From the NCBI RefSeq assembly GCF_000337175.1, contig NZ_AOIJ01000035.1, positions 51,417 through 88,004 of the forward strand: 36,588 nt of DNA, written 5' to 3'. A program made the position numbers and the translations under genes. Origin of the DNA: Natrinema gari JCM 14663 (GTDB taxonomy: Archaea > Halobacteriota > Halobacteria > Halobacteriales > Natrialbaceae). Of this stretch, positions 24,298 to 32,955 are shown piece by piece (position 1 is the first letter of the stretch; each line of letters opens with the position of its first letter). The notes under the pieces are model-generated. The model saw nothing but the letters and a program-made list of their open reading frames with translations, did no database searches and had not been told where the DNA came from.

Positions 24298-26754
24298 TTA
24301 CGCGCCAACTGCGACCGAGCGTCCGTCCAGCACGTCGCCCTTGGTGACGGTCGCCGTTCGGTTGCCGATCGCGTACTCGCCGGCGTACGGGACCGTTACC
24401 GTCGCCTGTCCGCCGTCGTCGATCGTCGCCCGTCGTTCGTACGTGATCGTCTCACCCGAGACGGAGACGGTCGTCTCGACGGTCACGGTCGTCCCTGGCT
24501 CACCGGGCACTGTGAGCGTCGCCCCGGGGACGACGGCGAACGCTGCGACATCGTCGGCGACGGAGAGCGCCTGGTAGTGGACGACCCCGTCGGTGTCGGC
24601 CCCGCCTGCGCCCTGATTCTCGAGCAAGCGCGCCTGTGCACTGTCGGCCGGGACGTCTTCGTCATTGGACTCGGTTACGACGACGTAGCCGACCCGCCCA
24701 TTGAACGTGTCGTACCAATCATCCGGATCGGTACCGGTGACGAACGCTTCGTAATTGTTCTGGGCATACGAGTATCTCTGCGACTCGCCGTTGACGAAGT
24801 GGTTGTACATCCGGTTGTCGCCCCACTCGCTCAGGACGTAGGTTTTCGGATAGGTACGGTCCGCGGCCTCGGCGTGGTCGTCGATCGCGTCGACCGCCTC
24901 GAGTTGGGCTTCGCTGTAGGTCACGTCCGCCGTCAGGCTGGGGACGTAGACGAGACTCAGCCCGAACACAAGCAGGCCGATGCCGAGCAGGTAGGCGATC
25001 CGTCGGCCGTCCGGTATCGCAATTGCCGGCTCGAGCCCGCCGTCGGCGGCCACCGCCGGTTCGGCGTCGGAGCGATCCAACGGACCCGGTTCCGAATTAC
25101 CGACCGAAACGGGCGGCCGGGCCAGGTCGACGACTGCGAGCAGTCGGACGAGCCCCAGGCCGGTGAGGACGGCCAGCGGAATCGCGAGCTGGCCGGCGAA
25201 TCGCACTTGGATGGCCGCGAGTCCGAGGAGGGACCCCGCGTAGGTACCGACGAGCAACCAGCCGGGTTCGTACCGCCGGGAGACGAGCCACGCGACCCAG
25301 CCGAGCACCGCCAGCGCGATGTAAAACCCCATCCCGAGCTGGTAGAGCGGCCCGAAGATGACGAAGTACTCCGTCGAGAACAGCGAGGCCGTCTCGGTCG
25401 CACCCTCACGGAAGAACAGATCGTCGGCGCGGGCCATTGCTTCCACCCAATCCTCGGGTTGCAGTCGTCGAAACGCGAGCAGCCCCGCGACGGCGACACC
25501 CCCTTCGAGGGCGAGCAGTCCGCCGAGATGAACGGATAGCCGCCGCCACAGTTCGCCGAGCACGGCCACGGCGATCGACCCGGCGAGCACCAGCGTGGGC
25601 GTCGTCGCGACGAACTCCGCGTGCCAGCCCCAGCGGTGGTGCAGGACAAGCGAGAGGACGCTCCCGACGGCCAGCCCGGCGAGCAGCGGTAGGTTCGCGC
25701 GCATCGGTGAGAGACCGGCTCGAGCGTCCATCGCGACCCGTAACGCGACGTAGCCCGCGAGCGGGACCAACAGGAGCGGCGAGCCGCCCCAGGCGTGAAC
25801 CCCGGCGGTCACCGAGAGCCCGAAGGCCGCGGCGACGAGCCACGTCGCGGGTGCCCGGAGGTGGTCGCGAACGGCTGCCCGCCCGTCATCACCGGTCTCG
25901 AGTCGCCGCTGGAGGTCGACGGCGAGTCGCGTCAGTGTCAGGATCGTAATCCCGAGCCAGAAGTATTGATGGAGTTGGTGATCCAGAAAGCCGAGTCCCG
26001 TGTAAACCGCGTTGATCGGCGTGACGGCGAAGACGAGGACGGACGCGACCCCGACGCGAGCGTCCCGGGTCAGCGAGACGGCACACGCGTAGATCGCGAC
26101 GCCGAGCGCGACCGACGCGACGACGGGGAGCCACGCCGCGACGGTGTCGGCTGCCCCCTGTCCGCCGCCGAGCAACTCGGCGACGATCCAGTTCGTCGCA
26201 TGTGCGAAGGGGCGCGTCCCGAAGACACCGGCCGGCGAATCCACGAGGACGCCGTAGTCCAGCGGTCCCGAGGAGTCCGCGACCAGCGTTTCCATCCAGT
26301 AGCGGAAGTAGTAGGGATCGTTACCGGGCGAGACGACGCGGCCGCGCTGAAAAACGGCCCGAAACGCCGTCGCTCTGGCACCGGCGACGACGACCAGTGT
26401 CCCGAGCAGCGCGATCATCGCTCGCGGATCGATGGCCGTCCGGACCCATTCGAGTCCGCCCGCGCGGTCGGCCGGCTCCGGCTCGCGGTCCGCCGTGAGT
26501 TCGTCCCCGGTCAGGGCTGCCTCGACGACCGCGGGGTCCGCAACGCGATACCCATCGGCGGCGTTTTCGACGATGCCGCTCGAAACGAGTTCGCCGAACG
26601 TCCCCGAGTCCAGCTCGATGTCGTCGAACGTCCAGGTATCGTGTTCGCCGTCGGTCGCGAGGACGGTCTCGAGCACGTGGTCACCGTCCTCTCGGGCCTC
26701 CAGGAAGGCCCTCGTCGCGTCGGCGATCGCCCTCGAATCGCTGTCCTCGGCCAT
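24298..26754 (-). CDS. STT3/AglB-type oligosaccharyltransferase with extra N-terminal domain
   Basis: Transfers lipid-linked glycan to Asn of exported proteins. In 818 residues, positions 1-85 form a soluble domain (TWTFDDIELDSGTFGELVSS then IVENAADGYRVADPAVVEAA) that looks winged-helix-like. The first membrane segment is at ~112-134, followed by the DxD-like motif GNDPYYFRYW (Asp146) and about eleven more segments. The C-terminal domain has VLSEWGDNRMYNHFVNGES, with Trp644 in the place of the WWDYG motif, so the canonical motif is replaced. This variant form seems related to the archaeosortase-system-associated STT3 family rather than classical AglB, though I could not test that. It is the first GC-rich gene after the island and probably uses glycans made there. 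Confidence 0.88.
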   Translation of the reverse strand: MAEDSDSRAIADATRAFLEAREDGDHVLETVLATDGEHDTWTFDDIELDSGTFGELVSSGIVENAADGYRVADPAVVEAALTGDELTADREPEPADRAGGLEWVRTAIDPRAMIALLGTLVVVAGARATAFRAVFQRGRVVSPGNDPYYFRYWMETLVADSSGPLDYGVLVDSPAGVFGTRPFAHATNWIVAELLGGGQGAADTVAAWLPVVASVALGVAIYACAVSLTRDARVGVASVLVFAVTPINAVYTGLGFLDHQLHQYFWLGITILTLTRLAVDLQRRLETGDDGRAAVRDHLRAPATWLVAAAFGLSVTAGVHAWGGSPLLLVPLAGYVALRVAMDARAGLSPMRANLPLLAGLAVGSVLSLVLHHRWGWHAEFVATTPTLVLAGSIAVAVLGELWRRLSVHLGGLLALEGGVAVAGLLAFRRLQPEDWVEAMARADDLFFREGATETASLFSTEYFVIFGPLYQLGMGFYIALAVLGWVAWLVSRRYEPGWLLVGTYAGSLLGLAAIQVRFAGQLAIPLAVLTGLGLVRLLAVVDLARPPVSVGNSEPGPLDRSDAEPAVAADGGLEPAIAIPDGRRIAYLLGIGLLVFGLSLVYVPSLTADVTYSEAQLEAVDAIDDHAEAADRTYPKTYVLSEWGDNRMYNHFVNGESQRYSYAQNNYEAFVTGTDPDDWYDTFNGRVGYVVVTESNDEDVPADSAQARLLENQGAGGADTDGVVHYQALSVADDVAAFAVVPGATLTVPGEPGTTVTVETTVSVSGETITYERRATIDDGGQATVTVPYAGEYAIGNRTATVTKGDVLDGRSVAVGA

Positions 26755-26860
26755 TGGAACTCAAATTCGGGCAGATGGCCATGATAGTTACGCTCTCTTC
26801 GAGCCGTCGACCGACGGAGGGCGGACGGGTCCTCGAGTCGCGGCGGCTCCGTGCCGGCGC

Positions 26861-27688
26861 TCAGACGAACGCGGAGATGACGCCGCCGCCGACGATCGCG
26901 AGTCCGCCGAGGCCGAAACAGACGACCCAGAAGGGCACCCGGTCGACGACCCGCATGAGGGCGTCGATCGTCCAGTAGCCGACGACCGAACTGACGCCGA
27001 GCGCCACGAGGGCTGCCCCCGGTGAAATGCCCGGCAGGCCGCCGGCTTCTGTGACGGTCAGCGCGGCCGCGCCGAGGCTTGCGGGGATCGACAGCAGGAA
27101 CGAGAGCCGGAACGCCGCCGGCGGATCGTAGCTCCGGAACAGCAACGCGCTCGTCGTCGTCCCCGAGCGGGAGATACCCGGCAGGATCGCGACGCCCTGG
27201 ACGGCCCCGACCAGGATCGAGTCGAGCAGCGTCGGCGCGTCCCGGCCGCCCATCGAGACCGACTCCGAAACCAGTTGGAGGAGTCCCGTAAGGACCAGCA
27301 GGACGCCGATGAGCGCGATGAAGACGCCGCCGGAGACCCGGCCGGCCAGATCGACCGCGGTCAGGTACAACGGGATGCCGACCACTCCCGTCATGAACGA
27401 CGCCACGACGACGTACGAGGGGATGGCGTTCTCGCCGCTGTAGGCCGTTCCGGGCCGCCACCCGGGCACCGCTCGGAGAGCCGTCGCGATGTCGTCCCGG
27501 TAATAGAGCGTCGCCGAGAGCGTCGTCCCGACTTGTAGGAACAGCGCCAACTGTACCGCGTTCGCGGGGTCGGTCCCTGCGAGCGTCAGAAACAGCGAGA
27601 GGTTCCCCTGGCTCGAGACGGGGAGCCACTCGACGATTCCCTGGACGATGCCGGCGAGTATCGCGACGATGAACTCCGCGCGGGTCAC
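26861..27688 (-). CDS. uppP: UppP-type polyprenyl-diphosphate phosphatase
   Basis: Removes a phosphate from polyprenyl diphosphate so the glycan carrier can be reused. In archaea the carrier is likely dolichyl. The 275-residue membrane protein has about eight segments. Motif 1 reads QGIVEWLPVSSQGNLSL, with Glu20 of the (E/Q)-x3-E motif present but the usual Thr-Gly-His replaced by Gln-Gly-Asn. Motif 2, AILPGISRSGTTTSALL, is intact with the essential Arg. The GTG at 27688 is chosen because the protein then begins VTRAEFIVAILAGIVQGIVE, the normal family start, and a TATA element lies 28 bases upstream. Its neighbours STT3 and GlmS fit a glycan-recycling role. Confidence 0.88.
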   Translation of the reverse strand: MTRAEFIVAILAGIVQGIVEWLPVSSQGNLSLFLTLAGTDPANAVQLALFLQVGTTLSATLYYRDDIATALRAVPGWRPGTAYSGENAIPSYVVVASFMTGVVGIPLYLTAVDLAGRVSGGVFIALIGVLLVLTGLLQLVSESVSMGGRDAPTLLDSILVGAVQGVAILPGISRSGTTTSALLFRSYDPPAAFRLSFLLSIPASLGAAALTVTEAGGLPGISPGAALVALGVSSVVGYWTIDALMRVVDRVPFWVVCFGLGGLAIVGGGVISAFV

Positions 27689-27712
27689 TGGTGGAACTGG
27701 GAGAACGCGACC

Positions 27713-27720
27713 ACATAAAT
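27713..27720 (-). promoter_or_regulatory. TATA box of uppP
   Basis: Read on the minus strand it is ATTTATGT, about 28 bases before the GTG start at 27688, supporting both that start and a leaderless transcript separate from glmS. Confidence 0.6.
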
Positions 27721-27765
27721 CGGACCGATTCGACGTGCGACTCGACGACTGTACGCTCGCACGGC

Positions 27766-29568
27766 TCACTCGACGGTGACGCTCTTCGCCAGATTCCGCG
27801 GTTTGTCGATCGAGCGGCCGAGCAGGTTCGCGACCCAGTAGGCGACGAGTTGGAGTTGCACGTTCGCAAGCACCGACGCGCCGAGGTCGTCGACGGCGGG
27901 AAGCTCGAGGACGTGGTCCGCGTATCGCGCCACGTCGGACGTGCCGTCGGTAATCGCCACGACGGGCGCATCGCGAGCTTCGACCTCTTTGACGTTCCCG
28001 ATCGTCTTCCGCGCGGTCTCGCCAGCACCGGTGACGACGGCGAACACGGGCGTCTGCTCGGTCACGAGCGCGAGCGGCCCGTGTTTCAGTTCCCCGGCGG
28101 CGAACCCTTCGGCGTGCCGATAGGTGATCTCCTTCATCTTCAGCGCGCCCTCGAGCGCGACCGGGTGGTGATACCCCCGACCGATGAAGAAGTAGGCGTC
28201 CGCATCGACGAACGTCTCGGCGACCGCTCGAGCGTCCGTCGTTTCGAGGATCGTCTGGACCTGGCCGGGGATGTCCCGAAGCGCCTCGAGTTCCCCACGC
28301 GTCGGCCCGTCGCCGAGTTCGAACGCCAGCAGCGCGAGGGCGAGTTGCTGGCTCGCGAACGTCTTCGTCGCCGCGACGCCGATTTCGGGACCGGCACGGA
28401 TGTAGAGGGTGTGATCGCACTCCCGTGCGGCGGAACTCGCGACCGTGTTCGTCACTGCGAGCGTCGTCGCACCGGCGCGGTCGGCCTCGCGCAGTGCACG
28501 CAACGTGTCGGCGGTCTCGCCGCTCTGGGTGACGCCGACGACGAGCGTGTCCTCATCGACCGGGACGCGATCGCTCGCGTACTCGCTTGCGAGAAACGCG
28601 TGTGCGTCCATCCCGCCCGTTCGCAGTCGTTCCGCCCCAAACAGCGCCGCGTGATACGATGTTCCACACGCGACGAACTGAATCGGACCGTCGTGGTCGA
28701 TGGTATCGAGCTCCGGAAGATCAACTGTCCCCTCGAGTTCGTCGATCCGACCGCGGAGACACTGCCGCAGGGAGGACGGCTGCTCGTGGATCTCCTTGAG
28801 CATGTAGTGGTCGTAGCCGCTTTTCTCCGCGTCTTCGGCATCCCACGCGACCGTTTCCGTCGCCCGATCGACGGGACGACCCTCGACGTCGGTGACGGCT
28901 ACTGAATCGGCGCTCAGCCGGGCGATGTCGCCGTCCTCGAGGTAGCGGACCCGGTCAGTGTGCTCGACGAACGCGGGGACGTCGCTCGCGAGATACGTCC
29001 CGTGGTCGCCGAGGCCGACGACGAGCGGGGAGTCCTGGCGTGCCGCGTACACCGTCTCCGACCCCTCGACGACCGCGGCGATCGCGTAACTGCCCTCGAG
29101 ATGGTCGACCGCCAGCCGGAACGCCTCCTCGGGGTCCGCGCCGCGATCGAGATAGCGCCCGATCAGGTGAGGGATGACTTCGGTGTCGGTCTCGCTGCGG
29201 AACGCGACACCCGCGTCGACGAGATCGTCGCGCAGTCGCTGGTAGTTCTCGATGATCCCGTTGTGGACGACGGCGACCCGACCCGCCTCGTCACAGTGTG
29301 GATGGGCGTTGTCGTCCGACGGCGCGCCGTGCGTACTCCAGCGCGTATGCCCGATCCCGACTGCTTCGCCGGCGAGTTCGTCCCGCGAAACCGTTTCCTC
29401 GAGCGCCGACAGTTCGCCGGCGGCCTTGGCGACCGTCATCTCGGGGGTCGGGATGGCCACCCCGGCGGAGTCATACCCGCGATACTCGAGCGCCGAGAGA
29501 CCATCGAGGACGACATCGATGGCGTCGTTTCCGCCGATCGCGCCGACGTAGCCGACGATTCCGCACAT
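27766..29568 (-). CDS. glmS: GlmS, glutamine--fructose-6-phosphate aminotransferase
   Basis: Makes glucosamine-6-phosphate from fructose-6-phosphate and glutamine, the entry to UDP-GlcNAc. The 600-residue length is standard. The N-terminal glutaminase starts MCGIVGYVGA with catalytic Cys2 (after Met removal), followed by GIGHTRWSTHGAPSDDNAHP and HNGIIENYQRLRDDL. Two SIS sugar-isomerase domains follow, with FVACGTSYHAALFGAERLRT, VGVTQSGETADTLRALREAD, and the C-terminal closing segment IDKPRNLAKSVTVE. All main features are intact. It starts two bases after the stop of the GlmU-type gene, so both are one transcript. Its product may feed the glycan genes upstream and the cell's general amino-sugar pool. 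Confidence 0.97.
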   Translation of the reverse strand: MCGIVGYVGAIGGNDAIDVVLDGLSALEYRGYDSAGVAIPTPEMTVAKAAGELSALEETVSRDELAGEAVGIGHTRWSTHGAPSDDNAHPHCDEAGRVAVVHNGIIENYQRLRDDLVDAGVAFRSETDTEVIPHLIGRYLDRGADPEEAFRLAVDHLEGSYAIAAVVEGSETVYAARQDSPLVVGLGDHGTYLASDVPAFVEHTDRVRYLEDGDIARLSADSVAVTDVEGRPVDRATETVAWDAEDAEKSGYDHYMLKEIHEQPSSLRQCLRGRIDELEGTVDLPELDTIDHDGPIQFVACGTSYHAALFGAERLRTGGMDAHAFLASEYASDRVPVDEDTLVVGVTQSGETADTLRALREADRAGATTLAVTNTVASSAARECDHTLYIRAGPEIGVAATKTFASQQLALALLAFELGDGPTRGELEALRDIPGQVQTILETTDARAVAETFVDADAYFFIGRGYHHPVALEGALKMKEITYRHAEGFAAGELKHGPLALVTEQTPVFAVVTGAGETARKTIGNVKEVEARDAPVVAITDGTSDVARYADHVLELPAVDDLGASVLANVQLQLVAYWVANLLGRSIDKPRNLAKSVTVE

Positions 29569-29570
29569 CG

Positions 29571-30749
29571 TTACTGCACCTCGGTCCCGGTTTCGATCGT
29601 CCCCCGAACGGTCGTCCCGGCGTTGATAACGGCATCAGAGCCGACGACCGTTCCCGGCGCGTAGGTTACGCCGCCGCCGTCGCGAACGCGGTCGGCGAGC
29701 AACGCGCCCAGTCGCTCGGTTTCGTGAACACGGTCACCGACGCGGACGTCTCCGGGGCCGCCGACGACGGTCGAGCCGGGGCCAACCCGAACGTTGCGAC
29801 CGGTAACGCAGTCGATGAGCGTCGCTCCCGACCCCACGCGCGTATCGGCGTCGACGACGCTGTCCTCGACGACGGCGTTCGCCCCGACCGTCGCGTTCTC
29901 GCCGAGTGCGACGTTCGGGCCGACGACGGAGTCGGGGCCGACGACGCAGTCCGCCGAGATCGCGACCGGTTCGACGATCGTCGCCGACTCGTGGACCCGC
30001 GCGTCCGCCGAGACCGAACTCCCGACGCCGTCCGCGTGCTCGAGGAGCGTCGCCGTCACCTCGAGGAGGTCCCACGGGTACGTCGCGTCGATCCAGATGC
30101 CGTCGGAGGTGACGCCGCGGACGGCCGCCCCGGCGTCGATCGCGTTCGCGATGCCGTCGATGAGCGAGTACTCGCGCAACTGCGGTTCCGGGCCGCGGAG
30201 GTACTCGAACAGGGCCGGTTCGAACGCGTAGACGCCCGCGTTGAGCTGATAGGTACGGTCGTCGCGGGGGTGCTCGACGATCTCGGAGATGTGGCCGTCG
30301 TCCCCGCAGATCACGCCGCCGTACTCGGCGACGTTCTCGTCTCGAATGAGTCCGAGCGTGGCGATGGCATCGCCGTCGTCGTGAGCGGTGCGGACATCCT
30401 CGACGAGTCGCGAGGCTACGAGCTGATCGCCGTTGAGGACGAGTCGCGGCTCCGAGACTTCGGATTCGGCCGCCAGCAGGGCGTGTCCGCTGCCGAGTTG
30501 CTTGTCCTGTCCGACGTACTCGAGGCTCGCGTCGCGGTACGTCGACCCGAAATGGGACTGGACGTGCGTCCGTCCGTAGCCGACGACGACGGAGATCTCC
30601 GTGATGCCGGCCTCGACGAGCGCATCGAAGACGTATTCGATGATGGGCTTGGTCGCTGCGGGCAGCATCGGCTTCGGCCGATACTTCGTCAGCGGCCGGA
30701 GGCGAGCCCCCTCTCCCGCCGCGAGGACTACCGCAGAACGGATCGTCAT
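29571..30749 (-). CDS. bifunctional sugar-1-phosphate nucleotidylyltransferase/acetyltransferase (GlmU-like)
   Basis: A 392-residue two-domain enzyme. The nucleotidyltransferase half opens with VVLAAGEGARLRPLTKYRPK and PMLPAATKPIIEYVFDALVE, and has GSGHALLAAE and RLVLNGDQLV for substrate and metal binding. From about residue 250 a left-handed beta helix follows, with hexapeptide repeats such as CVVGPDSVVGPNVALGENAT. This architecture matches archaeal enzymes that acetylate GlcN-1-phosphate and join it to UTP, giving UDP-GlcNAc. Some relatives act as glucose-1-phosphate thymidylyl- or uridylyltransferases. Co-transcription with glmS favours the UDP-GlcNAc role. Confidence 0.92.
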   Translation of the reverse strand: MTIRSAVVLAAGEGARLRPLTKYRPKPMLPAATKPIIEYVFDALVEAGITEISVVVGYGRTHVQSHFGSTYRDASLEYVGQDKQLGSGHALLAAESEVSEPRLVLNGDQLVASRLVEDVRTAHDDGDAIATLGLIRDENVAEYGGVICGDDGHISEIVEHPRDDRTYQLNAGVYAFEPALFEYLRGPEPQLREYSLIDGIANAIDAGAAVRGVTSDGIWIDATYPWDLLEVTATLLEHADGVGSSVSADARVHESATIVEPVAISADCVVGPDSVVGPNVALGENATVGANAVVEDSVVDADTRVGSGATLIDCVTGRNVRVGPGSTVVGGPGDVRVGDRVHETERLGALLADRVRDGGGVTYAPGTVVGSDAVINAGTTVRGTIETGTEVQ

Positions 30750-30771
30750 AGCGAGACTGAGAGTAATCGAG

Positions 30772-30779
30772 TCTTATGA
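30772..30779 (-). promoter_or_regulatory. TATA-like element of the glmU-glmS operon
   Basis: Read on the minus strand it is TCATAAGA, about 26 bases before the ATG at 30749. The remaining sequence to moaC (30780-30931) shows no gene. Confidence 0.5.
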
Positions 30780-30931
30780 GTCTTGTGTCTCGATCGGCGG
30801 CGTCCGACGTCAGCACCTCGATATCGCCGTCGTGACGCCACGTCGTCGCGCTGCGATCGGTGCCTAGATGATCGGTGTCTCGCTGGCCAGCACTTCAAGA
30901 GTGGGGTCCGTAGCGTCGTCGTCCACCCGGA

Positions 30932-31438
30932 TCAGGCTCGTCGTTTCTCCTTCTCGAGGACGCGGACATTTTCGATCCCCGTGTCCGGGTACTGCCCGTC
31001 GTCGTCCTTTTCGATGGCCTTCACCATGTCCCAGACGACGTTCAAGCCGGTCGTCACGCCCTCGAGGGCCTCCATCTCACAGCCCGTTTTGCCGGTGGTT
31101 TCGACGTCGACGCGGAGTTCGATCCGGTCGTCGGCAAGCGAGAAGTCGGTGTCGACGTTCGTGATCGGGATCTGGTGGCACATCGGGATCGTCTCCCAGG
31201 TGTGCTTGACCGCCTGAATCGCGCCGACGCGGGCGGTCGCGAGCACGTCGCCCTTGCCCACCCGATCGTCTTGGATCGCTTCGATCGTCGACGGCCGGAG
31301 GTGAACCTCTCCGACGGCGACGGCACGGCGTTCGCTGTCCGGTTTGTCACCGACGTCGACCATCTGGACATCGCCGTCGGCCGTGGTATGGGTCAGTTCG
31401 TCGGCGGTCGCCGACTCGTCCTCGGACTCCTCACGCAT
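30932..31438 (-). CDS. moaC: MoaC, cyclic pyranopterin monophosphate synthase
   Basis: Catalyses the second step of molybdenum cofactor synthesis, forming cyclic pyranopterin monophosphate. In 168 residues, the family motifs are present: MVDVGDKPDSERRAVAVGEV near the N terminus, KGDVLATARVGAIQAVKHTW, the active-site MCHQIPI, and KTGCEMEALEGVTTGLNVVW with the catalytic Lys/Glu region. The C-terminal MVKAIEKDD is also typical. The ATG at 31438 is used because an earlier in-frame start would intrude far into the upstream gene. From 31438 the overlap is only eight bases. The N-terminal ~22 residues are an acidic halophilic tail. Confidence 0.94.
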   Translation of the reverse strand: MREESEDESATADELTHTTADGDVQMVDVGDKPDSERRAVAVGEVHLRPSTIEAIQDDRVGKGDVLATARVGAIQAVKHTWETIPMCHQIPITNVDTDFSLADDRIELRVDVETTGKTGCEMEALEGVTTGLNVVWDMVKAIEKDDDGQYPDTGIENVRVLEKEKRRA

Positions 31439-32858
31439 CGCGATCACCCCAGAGGACCGCCGGCAGTTCCTCGACGACATCCGACGCGAGGAAACCGAAC
31501 TCTTGGGACTCCGCGAGGCGTTCGCCCGCGATACCGTTGACCTGTGCGCCCGCCGCGGCGGCCTCGAGCGGCTCGGCGTGTTCCAGCAGCGCCGCGACGA
31601 CGCCGGCGAGCGTGTCGCCTGTCCCCCCGGCTTTCATCCCGGGAGTTCCGGACCGGCTGATCCGCGTCCGTTCCCCGTCGGTAATGACGTCGGCTGCGCC
31701 CTTCGCGAGGACGACGTGGCCCAACTCGGCCGCAAACGACTCGATCTCGTCGGCCGCCGCAGCCAGCTCGTCGGTGTCCGGGCCGCCCATCCGCGCCAGT
31801 TCGGCCCGGTTTGGCGTACAGACCAGCGTGGCGTCGGTCTCGACCGACGGCACGACCTCGAGGGCATCCGCGTCGACGACCGCCTGCCCCGTGTACGAGG
31901 CGAGGAACTGCCGGACGGCCTGGCGGGTCTCGTCGGCGGTGCCGAGTCCGGGGCCGATGACGACGACGTCGTCGTAGCGTTCGGCGGTCTCGAGGAGGTC
32001 GTCGGCCACCGCGGGCGTGAGCACGTCGCTCTCGTAGGGCTGGACGATCAGGTCCTCGCCGTAGCCCTGAATCTCGCCGGCGACGGTGTCGGGTGCGGCG
32101 ACGAAGGCGAGTTCCGCGCTGGCACGCAGCGCAGCCTGGGCGGCCAACGCTGGCGCGCCGGTGTAGGGACCGCCGCCGATGACGTACGGCCGCCCCTCGC
32201 GACCGTCGGGCCGCGCGAGGGCGATATCGCCGGGCCCGACGAACCGCTCCGCCGCGGCCGGGATGCCGATGTCCGCGACGGTGACGTCGGCGTCGAGGTC
32301 CGCGAGTCCTGGTTTCGCGTCGTGGAAGGTGACGACGCGGTCCGCCTCGACGCCGTTGGCCGCGTGGTCGCCCCCGTCGGCATCGAAGCCGGAGGGAACA
32401 TCGACTGCCACGACGGTCGCGTCGGCCGCGTTGATTTCCGCGGCCGCGGTCGCCGCTGGCTCTCGGAGGTCGCCGCTGAGCCCCGTGCCCAACATCGCGT
32501 CGACGACGACGTCGCAGTCGGGGAGATCGACGCCGCTCGAGTCGGTGATCTCCCGGGTTTCGTAGCCGGCTCGCTCGAGGGCGGCCCAGTTCTCGCGGGC
32601 GATCTCGGTTCCGATCAGGTCCGCGCGGCCGAGCAGCAGCGTCGTCACGTCGTAGTCGTCCAGAAAGCGGGCCGCAACGAAGGCATCGCCGCCGTTGTTC
32701 CCACGACCTGCGACGATGACGACCCGAGCGCCGGAATCGGCGATCGCACGGATCGCTCGCGCCACCGCGTGCCCGCTCGACTCCATCAACTGCTTTCGCG
32801 CCACGCCAAGCGCCGCGGCGTTCGCGTCGACGGCGGCCATTCGCTCGCCTGTGATCAT
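31431..32858 (-). CDS. nnr: bifunctional NAD(P)H-hydrate epimerase/dehydratase
   Basis: Repairs hydrated NADH and NADPH, which form spontaneously. The 475 residues comprise an N-terminal epimerase domain (about 1-210: MITGERMAAVDANAAALGV, VVIVAGRGNNGGDAFVAAR, VVDAMLGTGLSGDL, AVDVPSGFDADGG). A C-terminal ribokinase-like dehydratase domain follows (about 225-475: VVIGPGLGTADETRQAVRQF, LVCTPNRAELARMGG, MKAGGTGDTLAGVVAALLEH). Both active sites look complete. The ATG at 32858 gives the standard haloarchaeal N terminus. A longer in-frame start at 32909 adds 17 residues without family resemblance. It overlaps moaC by eight bases. Function links to moaC are not evident. Confidence 0.95.
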   Translation of the reverse strand: MITGERMAAVDANAAALGVARKQLMESSGHAVARAIRAIADSGARVVIVAGRGNNGGDAFVAARFLDDYDVTTLLLGRADLIGTEIARENWAALERAGYETREITDSSGVDLPDCDVVVDAMLGTGLSGDLREPAATAAAEINAADATVVAVDVPSGFDADGGDHAANGVEADRVVTFHDAKPGLADLDADVTVADIGIPAAAERFVGPGDIALARPDGREGRPYVIGGGPYTGAPALAAQAALRASAELAFVAAPDTVAGEIQGYGEDLIVQPYESDVLTPAVADDLLETAERYDDVVVIGPGLGTADETRQAVRQFLASYTGQAVVDADALEVVPSVETDATLVCTPNRAELARMGGPDTDELAAAADEIESFAAELGHVVLAKGAADVITDGERTRISRSGTPGMKAGGTGDTLAGVVAALLEHAEPLEAAAAGAQVNGIAGERLAESQEFGFLASDVVEELPAVLWGDRDA

Positions 32859-32955
32859 GGCTGGGCGTTCGACGGGCCGTCCGTTCAACGTTGCGGACAC
32901 CACCGGCAACCATCGTAGGCAGCAGACCCAATTCCCTCGGGTCCCGTGCTCCGGT

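Noticed and set aside
27689-28420. Upstream extension of the uppP frame
   Set aside because: The extension lies opposite in frame to glmS, which is intact. The family N terminus and TATA spacing support the GTG at 27688.
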